Shown here: positions 38,645 through 55,314 of the stretch, piece after piece
Layout of the letters: each line of letters begins with the position of its first letter
How positions within the stretch are numbered: the stretch's first letter is position 1
NCBI GenBank assembly: GCA_002189035.1
Contig: NEEC01000004.1
Span: 1,736,001-1,800,000 of the forward strand
DNA: 64,000 bases
Reading direction: 5' to 3'
Source of the DNA: Utricularia gibba
Taxonomy: Eukaryota > Streptophyta > Magnoliopsida > Lamiales > Lentibulariaceae
Position numbers and translations under genes: made by a program
The notes under the pieces: generated by a model
Told to the model about the DNA's origin: nothing
What the model saw: only the letters and a program-made list of their open reading frames with translations
Database searches by the model: none

Positions 38645-40786
38645 CGCAGAGAAGCCAAATTAAAATACTCGACAATGAGTCAGAATTCCCAAGGCAATAG
38701 CTACCTCCCCACCAAAGTGGAATTCTGAAAGCAAATTCGTCAACGAAAGGCGGAGTTTTTCAGGTAGGTGAAGCTAGCCGCCTGTCGAAGATGGGGGAGT
38801 CGGAGTGGCTTTTGGTATTTAAAATTCGGGAAACCAGCGACACGTGCAGACACAAAAAATGAGACAACCCCACCCAACTCCTAAATGTAACGTTGGTGCA
38901 AGTGCAAGCTCAAGCTCGTCGTCACTTGCCATGTCAGACCCTGAGCCCATGACGGGTCTTCCTCGACGGCCCGGCCCATCCAGCTCCTAGATATTGAATA
39001 GCAATAGTACAAACTGTACATAGGGAATCATTTGCTTTTATTACCTTAATCAATTCAAATTATTCCTTTTTTTAACCTTTTCTTTTTTTTTTACCATGGT
39101 TGACAATTCCAAATTAATGTGTCATAGATAAATCATGATAGTTGAATGTCCAAAATTGATAATATCGAAATATTTAGTATCAAAATCAAACTTAGTCATG
39201 TATCAATGATAAGACAACACTTCACAAGAATGCTAATTAACTATGTGAGAGAAATAAGATGAAAGGTTTGATGATGAAATTCCATATTCATTATGGATGA
39301 AAAAGTAAATGTGATTAAATAGATTGATCTTTCTAATATTATATGATGTACTTTGTTTGAAAATAAATAACATAAAATCGTAAGATTGAATATTAAGAAT
39401 CAATAATATAGTACAAGAACGTTATGTGTCACATTAAAGCAAAAGATTAAGGATTTTTTGAAAATTAATCATTCTTATATTCTCTCTCACATACTAAGAT
39501 TAAAATTTTGTACATAAAATGATTATTTTCCACATATATTAACAATAGTATGATTACTTTTCAAAATAATACAAAGAACACCTACACGTACCAATAAGAG
39601 TGTCTTAAGTATATATTCTGATTCATTTTTGAGATCAGGAAAAAAAGTAAATCAACTGAGAGGGATGGTGAAAATGGGTGTCAGGTTTTCACTTTTGAGC
39701 ATTAAATTTTGTGATTTCATCTTTGTTTTTTTACTGTGAGTAATTAAAGCTAAAAACGCAGTACATTCCTTTCAGTATAAATGAAACAAAAGTGACCGTG
39801 ATAAAAAAAAAAAGGGAGTTAAAAACTTTTTGATGGAGAATGAAGCGAGTGCCATCCGAGGTACTGGAGTCGCACTTTTCGTAAATGGGAGTTATGGTAA
39901 AGGATTTTGACTTCACCGGCGGACTTAGAATCAGCTATGTTTTGCCGTGCACAGCTTCCATGGAGTAATTGATCGGAATCCATATTGTGTACGCTTTTTC
40001 GTCGTTTGCCTCTGGGTCATTTTCTTATGATATATGGTTTCTGTTTTCTTCGAAGAAGAAGAATCCCGTGGATTTGAGTTGCTTTCGTTTTGATCGAAGC
40101 CCATTTGTCTATAATCTGGTATGGTTTCTGATTGATGGAATGGGGTTGTGATAATGATGGGAGTCGCTATGCAAGCCCAGCAAGGTGAAACCTTTTACCT
40201 TGCGATCGATTAGTTTTTTTATTCTTTTCATTCATTTTGAGTTTGAACTGGAGTCCCGGGGTTCTCTTTAATGATTGTTGGAAATGGGGAATGCCTGGGT
40301 TGGATGAATTCGCTGCTAAATTTGTGTGTGTTATTAATTTATCGAAAGCGGGAGCTATGGTGTTGATTTGTACAGTGTCTTGTTGATTACCGCATTTCTG
40401 TTCTTTGCAATTTGCTTTTGCCGTTTTGAATGATGGTAGTAGCCTAGTTGATAGTGGAGTTGGCCATTGGATTGGTGTTTCGTGGCCTATTGAAAAAAAT
40501 GGAATATCATACTTGTTTATGAGGAATAATGATTTAGGTATTTCTTTTTCAAAGTTTTAAATTGCTGTAGTAGCACACGCTGCACAAGGCTGCACATGCA
40601 TATGCAATACTATATTAATTTGGGGTAACATTTCATGGCAGCTATCTGGAGTGAGGCTCCGTGTTGATGCTTTTCCTGAAGAGGAGCGATCCTGCTTTCG
40701 GCCTGTTGTTTGTTATCTATTGTGTTTTCGCATCATCTATTTTTAGTATTGCACTTGTTCTTCTAAGGTCAGGATCCATCTTGTCT
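38645..40786. other. GAPCp and Raf-kinase upstream regions
   Basis: About 2.1 kb between two divergently transcribed genes. Bases 38700-39000 are of moderate GC content and probably hold the GAPCp promoter; 39050-39700 is AT-rich; 39900-40780 probably contains the leader of the kinase gene, with one or more 5' UTR introns (an acceptor TTCATGGCAG at about 40640 is a candidate). No extra coding gene is seen. Confidence 0.55.
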
Positions 40787-45125
<4,339 letters not shown>

Positions 45126-45655
45126 TGGGTATGTAAGCCACGGTGGTTTCCTCTTGTGCGCTCATTTTGATATTGTGATGCAGCTGCCTGTTCCAAGTTT
45201 AGCACATATAACTCAGCCCGAATGCTTCACTGGCCAACAGGCTATCTGTATATGCATATGATTACAAAAGTACCTGATGAGTTTGTATAAAGTTTTGAAA
45301 GTTGGCTTGGCTTTGGATTATACTCTTCCCAGATGCTACTTCTGATGGTTTAGAAATTTTTATCAACAGATTTTCACCATGAACTCTCAGCAAAATGCCA
45401 CTGTTCTCAGCAGGCAGCCATTGAGATCACCATATCCCCAGTCAAAAAAGTATCTGTTACTTTGAACTCAACATCCCGTTAATGCGACGTCGGGATGTTG
45501 CCATGAAAGCTGTATCCAGTTACTTCAGTTAGTGGTTAGAAGCATCAACCATATGAGCTTGATTAATCTAGTTTCCTTTTTCATTTCTTGGAACTTCCGA
45601 TATTCCTCTGTAGCTGTGAATACCAAAAGCAGCCATCTAGATACCCCTGCAGGGG
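45126..45655. other. Convergent 3' ends, kinase and FTSH12
   Basis: About 530 bases holding the 3' UTRs of two genes that converge. No gene is recognised. Confidence 0.6.
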
Positions 45656-48600
45656 CTAACATCGGTGAAGTGGAGCAGGGTATATGTCAATGGGCTGATA
45701 TCGAAGATTCTCATTGCATGGTAGTGGTCCATCCTGCATCATTCAAGTTACGAATTTCAAAAATATTAGAATAAGCAACAAGTCAAAATAAATGCAACTA
45801 TAGCATAGCTATGAACTTGGAAAATCAGGTTTTGATTGAGTGTTGCTGTTCCTTCAGTAATAGTAAGAGTAGGGAGTGGTTTAAGATGCTGTGACGGGAG
45901 CTCAATACCTCATCAGGGTTGATCTGGAAAGGCTTCACAAAATCTTCAAACATAACTGGTGATAAGCCCTTCATTCTTTCTTCCACTTCCTGCAGAGAGA
46001 ACAGGGGGAGTTAAAACAAATTTTATCGTAAAAACCAAAATGATAAAACCCAGATTGGGGTTCGGATGGATTCAGCTTCAGCATGACACAAAAAAAGTGA
46101 TCAAGTATGTGAAGCATATATGAGACTACTGCACTAATTTGCTGCAGCTATTATGCTAATGTTGAAGGATCACTTCCAACGAGCCTCTCGGCTTTTGATG
46201 ATGCTTGTAAAAGAGGGAAACTGAAAACGAACCAATCCAGTTATCCTTGTGCGCTCCAACAGTTCTCTGGCAATCATGTCCAGTATATGCCTATTGTCTC
46301 TGAGACCCTTCATCGCCAGTTCCTCAGTCTCATCGATGTACTAGGATAAAGATGAAATCCATGATCATCACAACGGCAACGTGAATAAACAACAACGCTC
46401 GCAACTGTTTTCTTATTTGAAGTTTACCCAAGACATGAAATCATATTATCTCGTGCCTTGTTCACATTAGAAATTCGATGTTACACAGCAGTAAGAAAAG
46501 ATTAGCAACCAGAAATTGTCATCGGAATCATATAATTTCATATCGAAGAGCAACCAAAGGAACAAAAAAACATACCCTTGTCAATTCCCTGACAAATAGC
46601 TCTGAAACCTCGAGTGACATGTTTGCAGGGATCACTTGAGGATCATCCCACTGATGTTCAGTGGAAAAATGAGAAGTATGATCACAGGTTAAGAAAACCC
46701 ACAAAGAAAAAGTTGGTGAGTACCCTAAATCTTATCATTTCCCCATCTGGATTATCAGGTCTGTCAGCAAGTCCGATCCTTTTAGTCAAGGCTGTGAGCC
46801 CCAGCCTGGGATTCATAGGGCTAATAACCATTTCTCTAGCTATCTGAAAAGATGGTGTTGAGAAAGCTCAAACACATTTCTGTAAATGGTTCATCTATTC
46901 CAAGGGAAGTAGGAATAATGTATGATACCTTAGTGATCCTCTCGAGATCATCACTACCTCCATCCGTGATGTCATCCCCAAAGACAATTCTCTCAGCACA
47001 TCGCCCACCATGAGCAACAACCATCTGCATTTGCAAGTAACCAAACGTGGTATACCCTTGATCCACCATGTCTTCTCGAGGGTAGAAAACAGAGACCGCA
47101 GTTTCCTTGCATTTCAAATCACGTGTAAGGTCGATACGACTGTAGCAATCAAACACAAAAATTTCAACCACAGCCTAATATACCTTGCCACCAGGTAATA
47201 GCTGAGAAAATGCATGCCAATCGAATCTGGGGAACAAATGAGCTAACAAAATGTGACCAGCTTCATGAACAGCCAGTAACCTCCTCTTTTCCATAGTTAT
47301 CTACAAGAAGAGAGAAATTATCAAGCCAAACTAAACGCAGCAATCAGTCTCCAACTAGTCTAGATATGACGTGGGAACATTGAATACATGATTCATAGCA
47401 GGGATGCGAAAAACATGAGAGGAAGTGTACAGAATACAAGGATATGCGAGTGGCTTTCTTGAATGTAGAAAAAAATATCCATCATGGCAGTTGGGGTCGT
47501 GAAAGGAATCATACACTTTGTTCAATTTTCTGTTGTTCCTCTTCTGTGAGAAGGACACCCATTCCCTCAAGCAACTGCTTGTCCAACACATCAACTATAT
47601 CTTGCTGAAAAATCTTGGCATGCTTCTTCCTCACCTGTTTCACTCAGTCAAGAGCTGTATTAATTATCCCAGAGCATAACTTATCATCAATTGGAAAAAA
47701 AAGGTAAAAAGTATGGGCATCAAAGACTCACAGACATTACTCCCGCTTCATTCACTAGGTTTCTAATATCTGCACCAGAATAGCCAACGGTCCGAAACAC
47801 TACCTGTGAAAAGGAAAAAAGTATACTTCAGAAGTAGAAATTCATGCATGGTAAAGTGAAAGTTGGAAAAAAAATCTCAGAAGTGCTTTGTAAAGAAGCA
47901 CGTGAAAATAAAAAATGAAGATATATACATGCTTCTTTATGAAGCACGTCTGAGATTTTTTCACATGCTTCTTTACTAAACATGTGAAAATAAGCATGTT
48001 AAAAAGAGGGATGTGGCAAGACGTTAGAAAACCTTCTCAAAATCAACATCGTCAGCAAGATCCTTCCCTGCACTGTGAACACCAAAAATTTGCACCCGTT
48101 GCTTTGCATCAGGTAATCCGATATATACACAACGATCAATACGCCCAGGTTGAACAAACTCTAGATCCAACTCATCTGGCCGATTAGTCGCACAGAGGAA
48201 AATTATTGCTTGTCTCAGTGAGAACCTATCATCACCCGTTCTTTCTTTCCTGAATGATTTGGTATTCATTCATCACAGACAGTTGAAATATCTTAGGACA
48301 CAATGAATAAAAACAAACATGCAGCGATGAAAAAAATGAGCTGATGATTATTCATACAATTCAAATGCTAGAAACAATAAGATACAAATTTGCACCAAAG
48401 AGACTAGGTGCTGAGATTTGTGCTTCTTGAAAAATAAGATTTCGTTATCATGTGGCAACAGTTTCATTATCCATAAAACGCACTCAGATTTCATAGATGA
48501 AATTCATGACTTCATCTCTCCCTCTAACTTACAGTACACTTACTCGCCATCCAGCTGAGCAATCAGTGCATTAAATGTTGCTCTTCTTCGTGGATCCCTT

Positions 48601-51600
48601 CTAGCATGCCGTCCAGCAATAGCATCTATCTCATCTATAAATACAAATGCAGGCGCCTGGACAGGAGAGTAGATTAATGATATGTTTATACCTCTAACTA
48701 TCACAATGAGCATTATTATTTCATAAGCGTATTTAAGAAAACAAATTATCATGCCAATATGAATTTTTTCTGTTGGGAAATGATAAGATAAAAAGACACC
48801 TAGTATTTCAAACAGCTAATAATGAAGAATGAAGGATAAAAAAACAGATGCCTTGGACAACTAATTAAACGTCTTGGGAATAAGCATTTTTGCTCTCCTG
48901 GTTATCCTCCCACGCAGTCAGCATTCAATTTAACTATCAATTTCCCCCTATATCAAACCAACTAGAGACCATAAAAAAAAATTTTGAGTGGGAATATCTA
49001 GAGATGATGGAGCACATCCACTTAAAAAGTGATATAGTTTACTTCAGTTCGAGAGAATTAAAATAGAAAATAAATTGAACCTATTTGGAAGGTCAACTTA
49101 CATTTCTCCTTGCAACAGAAAATAACTCATTTATTCGTGCAGCACCACTTTTTTCACTATCTGTAAACTCAGCACCTGAAGCAAAAACAAAAGGCAATCC
49201 ACTTTCTTTTGATAATGTACGTGCAAAGAGGGTTTTCCCAGTTCCTGGTGGTCCAGATAAAAGCACACCCTGAAATAGAGTTTACATCACAGATGGGCTG
49301 TATTTCCCAAAAGTTGTACCATTTTGTGCTTAATGGTAAAGATAATATTGTGTACCCGAACAAACTTCACTTTTTTTCATAATACTGCATTGGATTTCCC
49401 ATATATATCATCAGTTCATCAAGAAGATCCCACACATCTCCTCCTAATACAACTTCATTGTGCATTGATTGAGTTTCAGCAACTTCGCCAACAGGCTGTA
49501 TAGAAATACGAAGTAAAGATGAAACTCAGAAAATTTGCAGAGCAGGAACTAACAGACTTTAGAGAATAAAGAAAACTAACCCACCAGTATGAAGTTATCC
49601 TTATATATCATATCAAAAAGCTGGTTGTATTTTTTCTGGAGAAAACGTTTAGTAGTAAAATGAAGAATCATCACGGTCTCCCTAAGGAACCATAAAATTA
49701 GTATCCCAGGCAACAGCGCAAAAAGAACTTTTAGAAAGTAATGGATCTGCTTCTTCTGGAGAAGGTCAACCTCAGCTCCAGAACCAGCTATTGCCTCAAA
49801 CAAGTACGGATCCAGTGGAATGTCAACCTAGAAGCAGAAAAACAACACTGAACTGGTAAAAAAGCTAAAATAGGAGGATAAACCACCATGATTCCTGGAT
49901 TATTGGACTCACAGTGTACTCCAGAGGAAAGCCTTCCTTCATAGACACATACAATCTCTTGAGATCCTCTGTAAATACAACGGCCGCAACCTGAAAAAAA
50001 AAGCTAGTTTTCAGTTGAGGATTAGCTAATTTTTAAACAACCAGTTCTTTTTACCACAGACTACATCAGGTAGACTACAGGTCTGACAAGTCTGAACAAA
50101 TAAAACTGAACCAAAAAGATCTCCTCAAGACTTACAGGATATTCAAAAATAAATGCAGCTAGCTGCTGCAATATTAGACTAAGGTTAACTAAAATTGACA
50201 GATCGTTCACAACACATTTGAGATTTCATTTCTAGAAAAGGTATTAAGAACAAGGATGCTAAAAGGTGCCAAATAGGAAACAGCGTACATTTCCTGCAGA
50301 GCACATCTGTCTTAGCATGGTATGAAATAGAATTCACGGGTATACACACCTCTGATAATTCAAGTTTTTGCAGGAAATAAGTATATGGAAGTTTCGGACG
50401 ATAGCGCCACCATCTTTTGGATATCCATGATGCTCGTGTTCCCAATGTGTTTTTTTCTTTTTCAACCATATCCTCAAGAAGGCTTTTTTCCACCTCCTTC
50501 ATGTCAAATTCAACTGCATACTTGGAATTTAAGGAACTTATTTGTTCAACCAACTTCTCCCTTTGAAGAATCTTTTTCCATGCCATTAGTTTATCACGCC
50601 ACGTTCCATGAAAATCTGAAGTCTCATCTATTAGAGAAAGAACCAATGAGTCCTTCAAATCTTTTAAACAAGAATTCTCTTGAACCAGTGGAATTTGTTT
50701 TAAACGAGAAAAAGAATATAAGGGAGGAACCTGACAAGGCTAAATCTTTTTGCAGAACCATTTTCTCCTGTGCACTTAAAGTTGAATCTTTTTCTATTAT
50801 GTGTCTTATGCTCTCTTGAGCTTTTTCTGCATCATCCGCCCAAGCATTTTCCCCAACAAATGAACTATCATGTATAACTGTGCCATCAGGATTCTCAACA
50901 AACCTTTTCAGTTTCAGACCTTTGGGCATAGAATTCCTCCACATACCTTGCTTGAACCTTAAGAACGTAAAGCAGAGGCATACATAAGGAAGCATAAGAG
51001 AAACATGCCAAGACCAAAAACTTCATTCCCCCTAAATTTATCAACTGAAAGCTAACTTAAAAAAAAAAAGAAAAACAAGTGTGACATTTTTCATCTGAAA
51101 AATACTAATCTGCGAACCATTAAATCAATTGATGATTAGAAAAAATATACTAACAACTGCTTCTCATAGAAGTTTCCTAGACCCCTCCCCCTCAACAATA
51201 ATAAATATTACACCTGACTAAAGAAAATCTGTAGAGAAATTATCACCTTCTCAGATTAGCAGGTGTGGGCTCAGGTATCAACGCCTCCATGAATGCCTCA
51301 GCCAACTCCCTTCTCTCTCGACAAATGCCTGGAGCGCGGACTGCTTTGTAAATAGTTCGACAAGATAGAATAGCAACAAATACATATAAAGCCAAAACGC
51401 CTAATCTTTTAGGCTCCCAGCTCCTTACATCCTGAAAAAAGGATAACAGAGTTACCAAACTATCCAAAAGTACAAGTCTGCAGTTTTCCCAACTCCGGCA
51501 GTTTAATCATACCTTCCAATGCTCCCACTGATTCCATCTAAAGAATTCAGACAGCACCTCCGATTTAACTTGCTCAAGCCTACGCTTGGCACTTCCAGCC

Positions 51601-51920
51601 AACCCTTGTGCCCGGCCAGAAAGCTCATCGGCTACAAACGCCGCATCCCCCAAATCAAACCCAGTTTCTTTCTTCACTGAATCCCCCAAATTCTCCAAAA
51701 ACCGTTGAGAACCTCGACGGCAGGACTGTGAAAACCGCTGCCAGGAAAAGCCATCATACCCATTCGAGGAAGAAGAGGAGGTGCAGACAACAATCCTTCT
51801 TGTACGGATAGACGTTCTATAAGAATGCCTTGATAACGAAAAAACTCTTTGAGAAATGAAGAGATCGTTTGGAGAGAATTGGAGCGGCATTTGCCGGCAT
51901 TGAAATGCGGCCACTTCCAT
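45656..51920 (-). CDS. FTSH12: FTSH12-type plastid AAA metalloprotease, one frameshift
   Basis: Nineteen exons: 51513..51920, 51247..51431, 50731..50957, 50350..50627, 49913..49990, 49585..49827, 49356..49495, 49102..49269, 48544..48656, 48033..48249, 47732..47803, 47515..47634, 47184..47300, 46929..47105, 46724..46843, 46576..46650, 46233..46340, 45909..45989, 45656..45733. This gives about 1001 residues, close to Arabidopsis FTSH12. A plastid-type transit peptide precedes membrane segments (LGVLALYVFVAILSCRTIY; FALLPGILILWFL). The AAA core has Walker A SGPPGTGKT, Walker B FVFIDEIDAI and CATNRPDELDLEF. The protease site VHEAGHILLAH keeps HExxH. Known Arabidopsis FTSH12 belongs to the Ycf2/FtsHi import-motor complex of the inner envelope. 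One frameshift: in exon 7 an A-run of 7 (plus-strand T at 49371-49377) creates a stop; 8 would restore the family sequence. Confidence 0.94.
47869..47976. repeat. Nested inverted repeats in an FTSH12 intron
   Basis: Inside the intron 47804..48032, 47869-47888 (AAAAAATCTCAGAAGTGCTT) is the near-perfect reverse complement of 47942-47961. A second arm, 47890-47909 (GTAAAGAAGCACGTGAAAAT), matches the reverse complement of 47955-47976. The central part folds too (CATGCTTC TTTA TGAAGCACG). The RNA could form alternative hairpins. No coding content. Most likely a small fold-back element. Confidence 0.75.
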
Positions 51921-53026
51921 GAACTCGAGCAAAGAGAAGAAAGCCGCACAATTTCTGAGCCTCTATCCCCAGCGTTTCATTCAACTACACTTCCAGTGGG
52001 TTGCGCTGCCGCCAGCTTTGCCATGGATGTGCAGACCTCAACATCCCCATCCTATCGCGGCTTCTCCAATTTACTACCAACGCAGCTCAAATAATAATAC
52101 TTGAAAATGGTGAAATTATTTGTTCCTATTTTTTTAAAAAATATATTATATCATGTGGATGTAAATATGGAGATGGTTACAGGTCAACCCGACTTGACCC
52201 GCACCCGATACGAGTTGAGTCCAAGTTCGAACCAACAGTAGCAGTCGACCCAATCCATGGATACATTAATTAAATAAAGTATTGGACCTAAAAGAAAAAA
52301 TCTGGGAATCATGGATTCCAACACCCGGTGCGCGCGTACAAGGAATCCAGTGCAGATTAGCAGTATACGGTGGTTGGTTTTTTTTTTTTAATATTTTTAA
52401 TCATTAATTTTAAATTTATTTATTTATTTCATCAAAATATTAATTAATTCATTTGATTTTTTCATATTTTCGTACATTTTCATCTAACATATTTGATAAT
52501 CACCAATCAATTAATATCATTATCTGTCATTCAAAGTACGATAATCATCGTTGATCAATCATTGTTTTAATTTTTCTTTGTATTTTTTAAAATTATTTTT
52601 TTAGTATTTTTAAAAATAATTCAATATAATTTAAATATTATAAATTGAAATTATCATAATGCATTCATAATTTTCGGCACACCCCAATTCATGAATCGAC
52701 GAATCCATTTACCTACACTTATGCATCTTAAGAAAAAAACAAATCAAATCCTAATTATTTCTTCTAGGTATAAAATACTGTCGCTCAAATTGACCTTTCC
52801 CTATTCATCTTCAATTTCTAGTGCCAAAATCCGATTTGGGGGAATTCTAACTTATATTACATACAAATAAAATATGTTAAATTACATAGATATTATTAAA
52901 AAATATGAAAAAAAAATTATATTACCCCGTACGGGTCCTCAGGGCCGGGTCAGGAATCAATCCATATTGACTGACCCGTGGACTATTGACCAACCCGGTG
53001 TGTTGGATCCGGAGCTCGCTTCCGGG
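51921..53026. other. FTSH12 promoter and spacer to the PPR gene
   Basis: The first ~170 bases are the likely leader/promoter of FTSH12 and are GC-moderate. The rest is AT-rich, and nothing coding is recognised up to the stop codon of the PPR gene. Confidence 0.6.
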
Positions 53027-54877
53027 TCACCTGTTGGGAAGGCACAAGCTGTAACCAGGATTTTTGCCTTTGGTATCCGCCTTTCCCATCAACATTCTCG
53101 TTTCTGTGGCTCTGTTCCACAGCCCAGCCGCAGCATAGATGCCGGACATTGCAACGTAGTTCGCCGCGTTGCCCGGTTCGACGACAAACAAACGCTGAGC
53201 AACTCTTTGTCCGACAACCGCATCCTTGTACACGCTGCAACCTCCAAGAATTGTACTCAGAACAGGACCCTCTGCGAGTACTCCACCGGCCCCTAGTTTG
53301 GATACAACCTCGTGTGCTTCCTCCAAGTAGCCTGTTAGATTTCAGCCATCACTTCAATGGTGTGGATGAGTTGGTGTGCTTGTGTATGAACGTGCGTAGA
53401 AGGAAGAACCTGCACGGGCGAGCATGTCTACCAAGCAGGAAAAGTGCTCTGGCGTGGGTAGGATCTGGTGCTTGATGATCATGGTGGTTAAGCATCTCCA
53501 CCCTTGTGATGTTAAGCCAATGTGGCTACAAGCAGAGAGAAGAGACAGAAGGGTGACATCGTTTGGTCGAAGTCCTTCATTTTCCATTTCTGCATACAGT
53601 CTGAAGGCTTCATCTCCATGCCCATGTTTAGCATACCCTGCTATCAAAGAAGTCCAGGAGATCACATTTCTTACCACCATTTGATCAAAAACACGCCTTG
53701 CATCTCTGATTTCTCCAGATTTTGCATACATATCCATCAATGCGTTGTCCATCACTATGTCATGTTGAGATTGATGTTTAACCAAGTTGGCATGTAACTG
53801 TTTTCCTAGGTTCAGGGATGCTGTTTTTGCGCATATATTCAACATTGAGCACAGCATTACTTTATCAGTTGGGATATTTATTTGTGCTTCAGCAAACAGT
53901 CGAAGCCCTTCCAAAGGGTTTGCACCTTCACAAGCATGGCCTTTGATCAATGCAGTGCATGACACAATATCCTCATTTTCTAAACTCCTGTAGAGCTGAT
54001 GAGCACTGGCCAGACTTCCACATTTTATGTATGCATTAACTAGAGATCCACTTACGAATCTATGGGACTCCAAGCCGAATTTCAAGATATGTCCATGAAT
54101 TATGCAGACAGTATTTCGCGCATCGCTTCCACAGGATGCTTTCAGAAGGCTTCCAAAGCTGAAGCTGTCAGGAGAAATTCCTACACCAACAAAACATACG
54201 ACTGAAGCCAAAGACAGATGAGTAAGATTTCAAATTTTCAGAGGATCACCTTTTGCAAGCATCTGACGAAAAGTTAGAAATGCATCTCTGCACAGTCCTT
54301 GAGCAACATATCCTCCAATCATCGCATTCCATGGAACCGAATCCGTCATATTCATGCACTTAAAAACAGAAAAAGCATCCTCCATCTTCCCGCATTTCGC
54401 ATGAAAATCAACCAACGCACATTGCACAAACTTGTTGCAGAAAAACTGGCTTTTTTGCAAACAGCCCTGGATCTGATTCCCCAACTCCGACCACTGCAAA
54501 CGTGTGCAAGCGCTAAATGTACTACAGTACGTGAAATGGTTCGCAGTCATTCCCTCACCGTGCATGGAAACGAATCTTCTCAAAGCTTCCTCATCATCCC
54601 CATTCTGAGAGTACCCAGTTATCAAGGCAGTCCATGTAACCACATTTCTTTTACACATTCCATCGAACAGTTTCCGCGCACATCCCATTTCTCCAATCTT
54701 GGAGTAAAATACGATCAATCTCGTCACGAAGCAAGCATTTTGACTAAACCCATCAACAATTAATCGGCTATGCATCAACATGCCACATTTTTTGGACTTG
54801 AACTTTGTACAAAGCTTGAAAATCTCTGAGTACGCAGAGAACTGACCTGGCCCCGGTTTAGACGATAACATAAGCAT
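53027..54877 (-). CDS. PLS-class pentatricopeptide repeat protein with E-type end
   Basis: Organelle RNA-binding protein family; PLS members usually act in C-to-U editing. Exons 54250..54877, 53410..54180 and 53027..53331 give 567 residues. Two short introns (69 and 78 bases) are needed; each contains stops, has GT-AG ends, and its removal restores the family sequence. Repeats in tandem include ARKLFDGMCKRNVVTWTALI, MNMTDSVPWNAMIGGYVAQG, MDMYAKSGEIRDARRVFDQM and ACSHIGLTSQGW. The C-terminus (LSTILGGCSVYKDAVVGQR, ANYVAMSGIYAAAGLW, KGKNPGYSL) is an E/E+ type and the protein stops without a DYW deaminase, so editing would need a partner in trans. ATG 54877 is the first in frame. An open frame just upstream (55098-54887, a possible targeting sequence) would join if one G were missing at 54896-54898. 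No fixed target is implied. Confidence 0.87.
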
Positions 54878-55314
54878 TTCAAGCCTCACTAAACTCCCAC
54901 CTCAAATTGGAAAGAATCGAGGTGCTTCTCAAAGCATACGCCATCCGTAGGGGAATTCAAGCGGGTGCCAGCCAAGACACTGGAGTTGCAATTACGGTGA
55001 AGCATTTTGGCTTGGGCGGAGAACGAGAACTCAGGCACAACTTTGTTTTGTCGTGCAGCACTCCAAAGGCGCAACTGATTGGAGAAGATGCTATGCAAAT
55101 TCTATACCCTCTGAACATCTTGTTCTGGGTCGTTTCCTCGTAATATCGTCTGTGTATTCTTCTCCAAAGCAGAATCCGGGCGGCTTCAGTGTTTTCGACT
55201 TTCACGACATGTACTTTACTTGCAAATTCTCGTATTATAATTCACGGGAAATCCTACACGATACACAACAATCAAAAGACAAGGCGCAGAAGCATACATA
55301 CATCTGAAACTAAG
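54878..55314. other. PPR upstream region and SCI1-like 3' flank
   Basis: A short spacer containing the possible 5' extension of the PPR gene (open minus-strand frame from ATG 55098) and the 3' UTR of the next gene. Confidence 0.55.

Noticed and set aside
45126-45655. Small open frames as a gene between Raf kinase and FTSH12
   Set aside because: Short, without family similarity, and lying in the expected 3' UTRs of two converging genes.
53332-53409. Premature stop in the PPR gene read as pseudogene
   Set aside because: Removing a GT-AG intron of 78 bases restores the repeat motifs exactly, so splicing is the better explanation.
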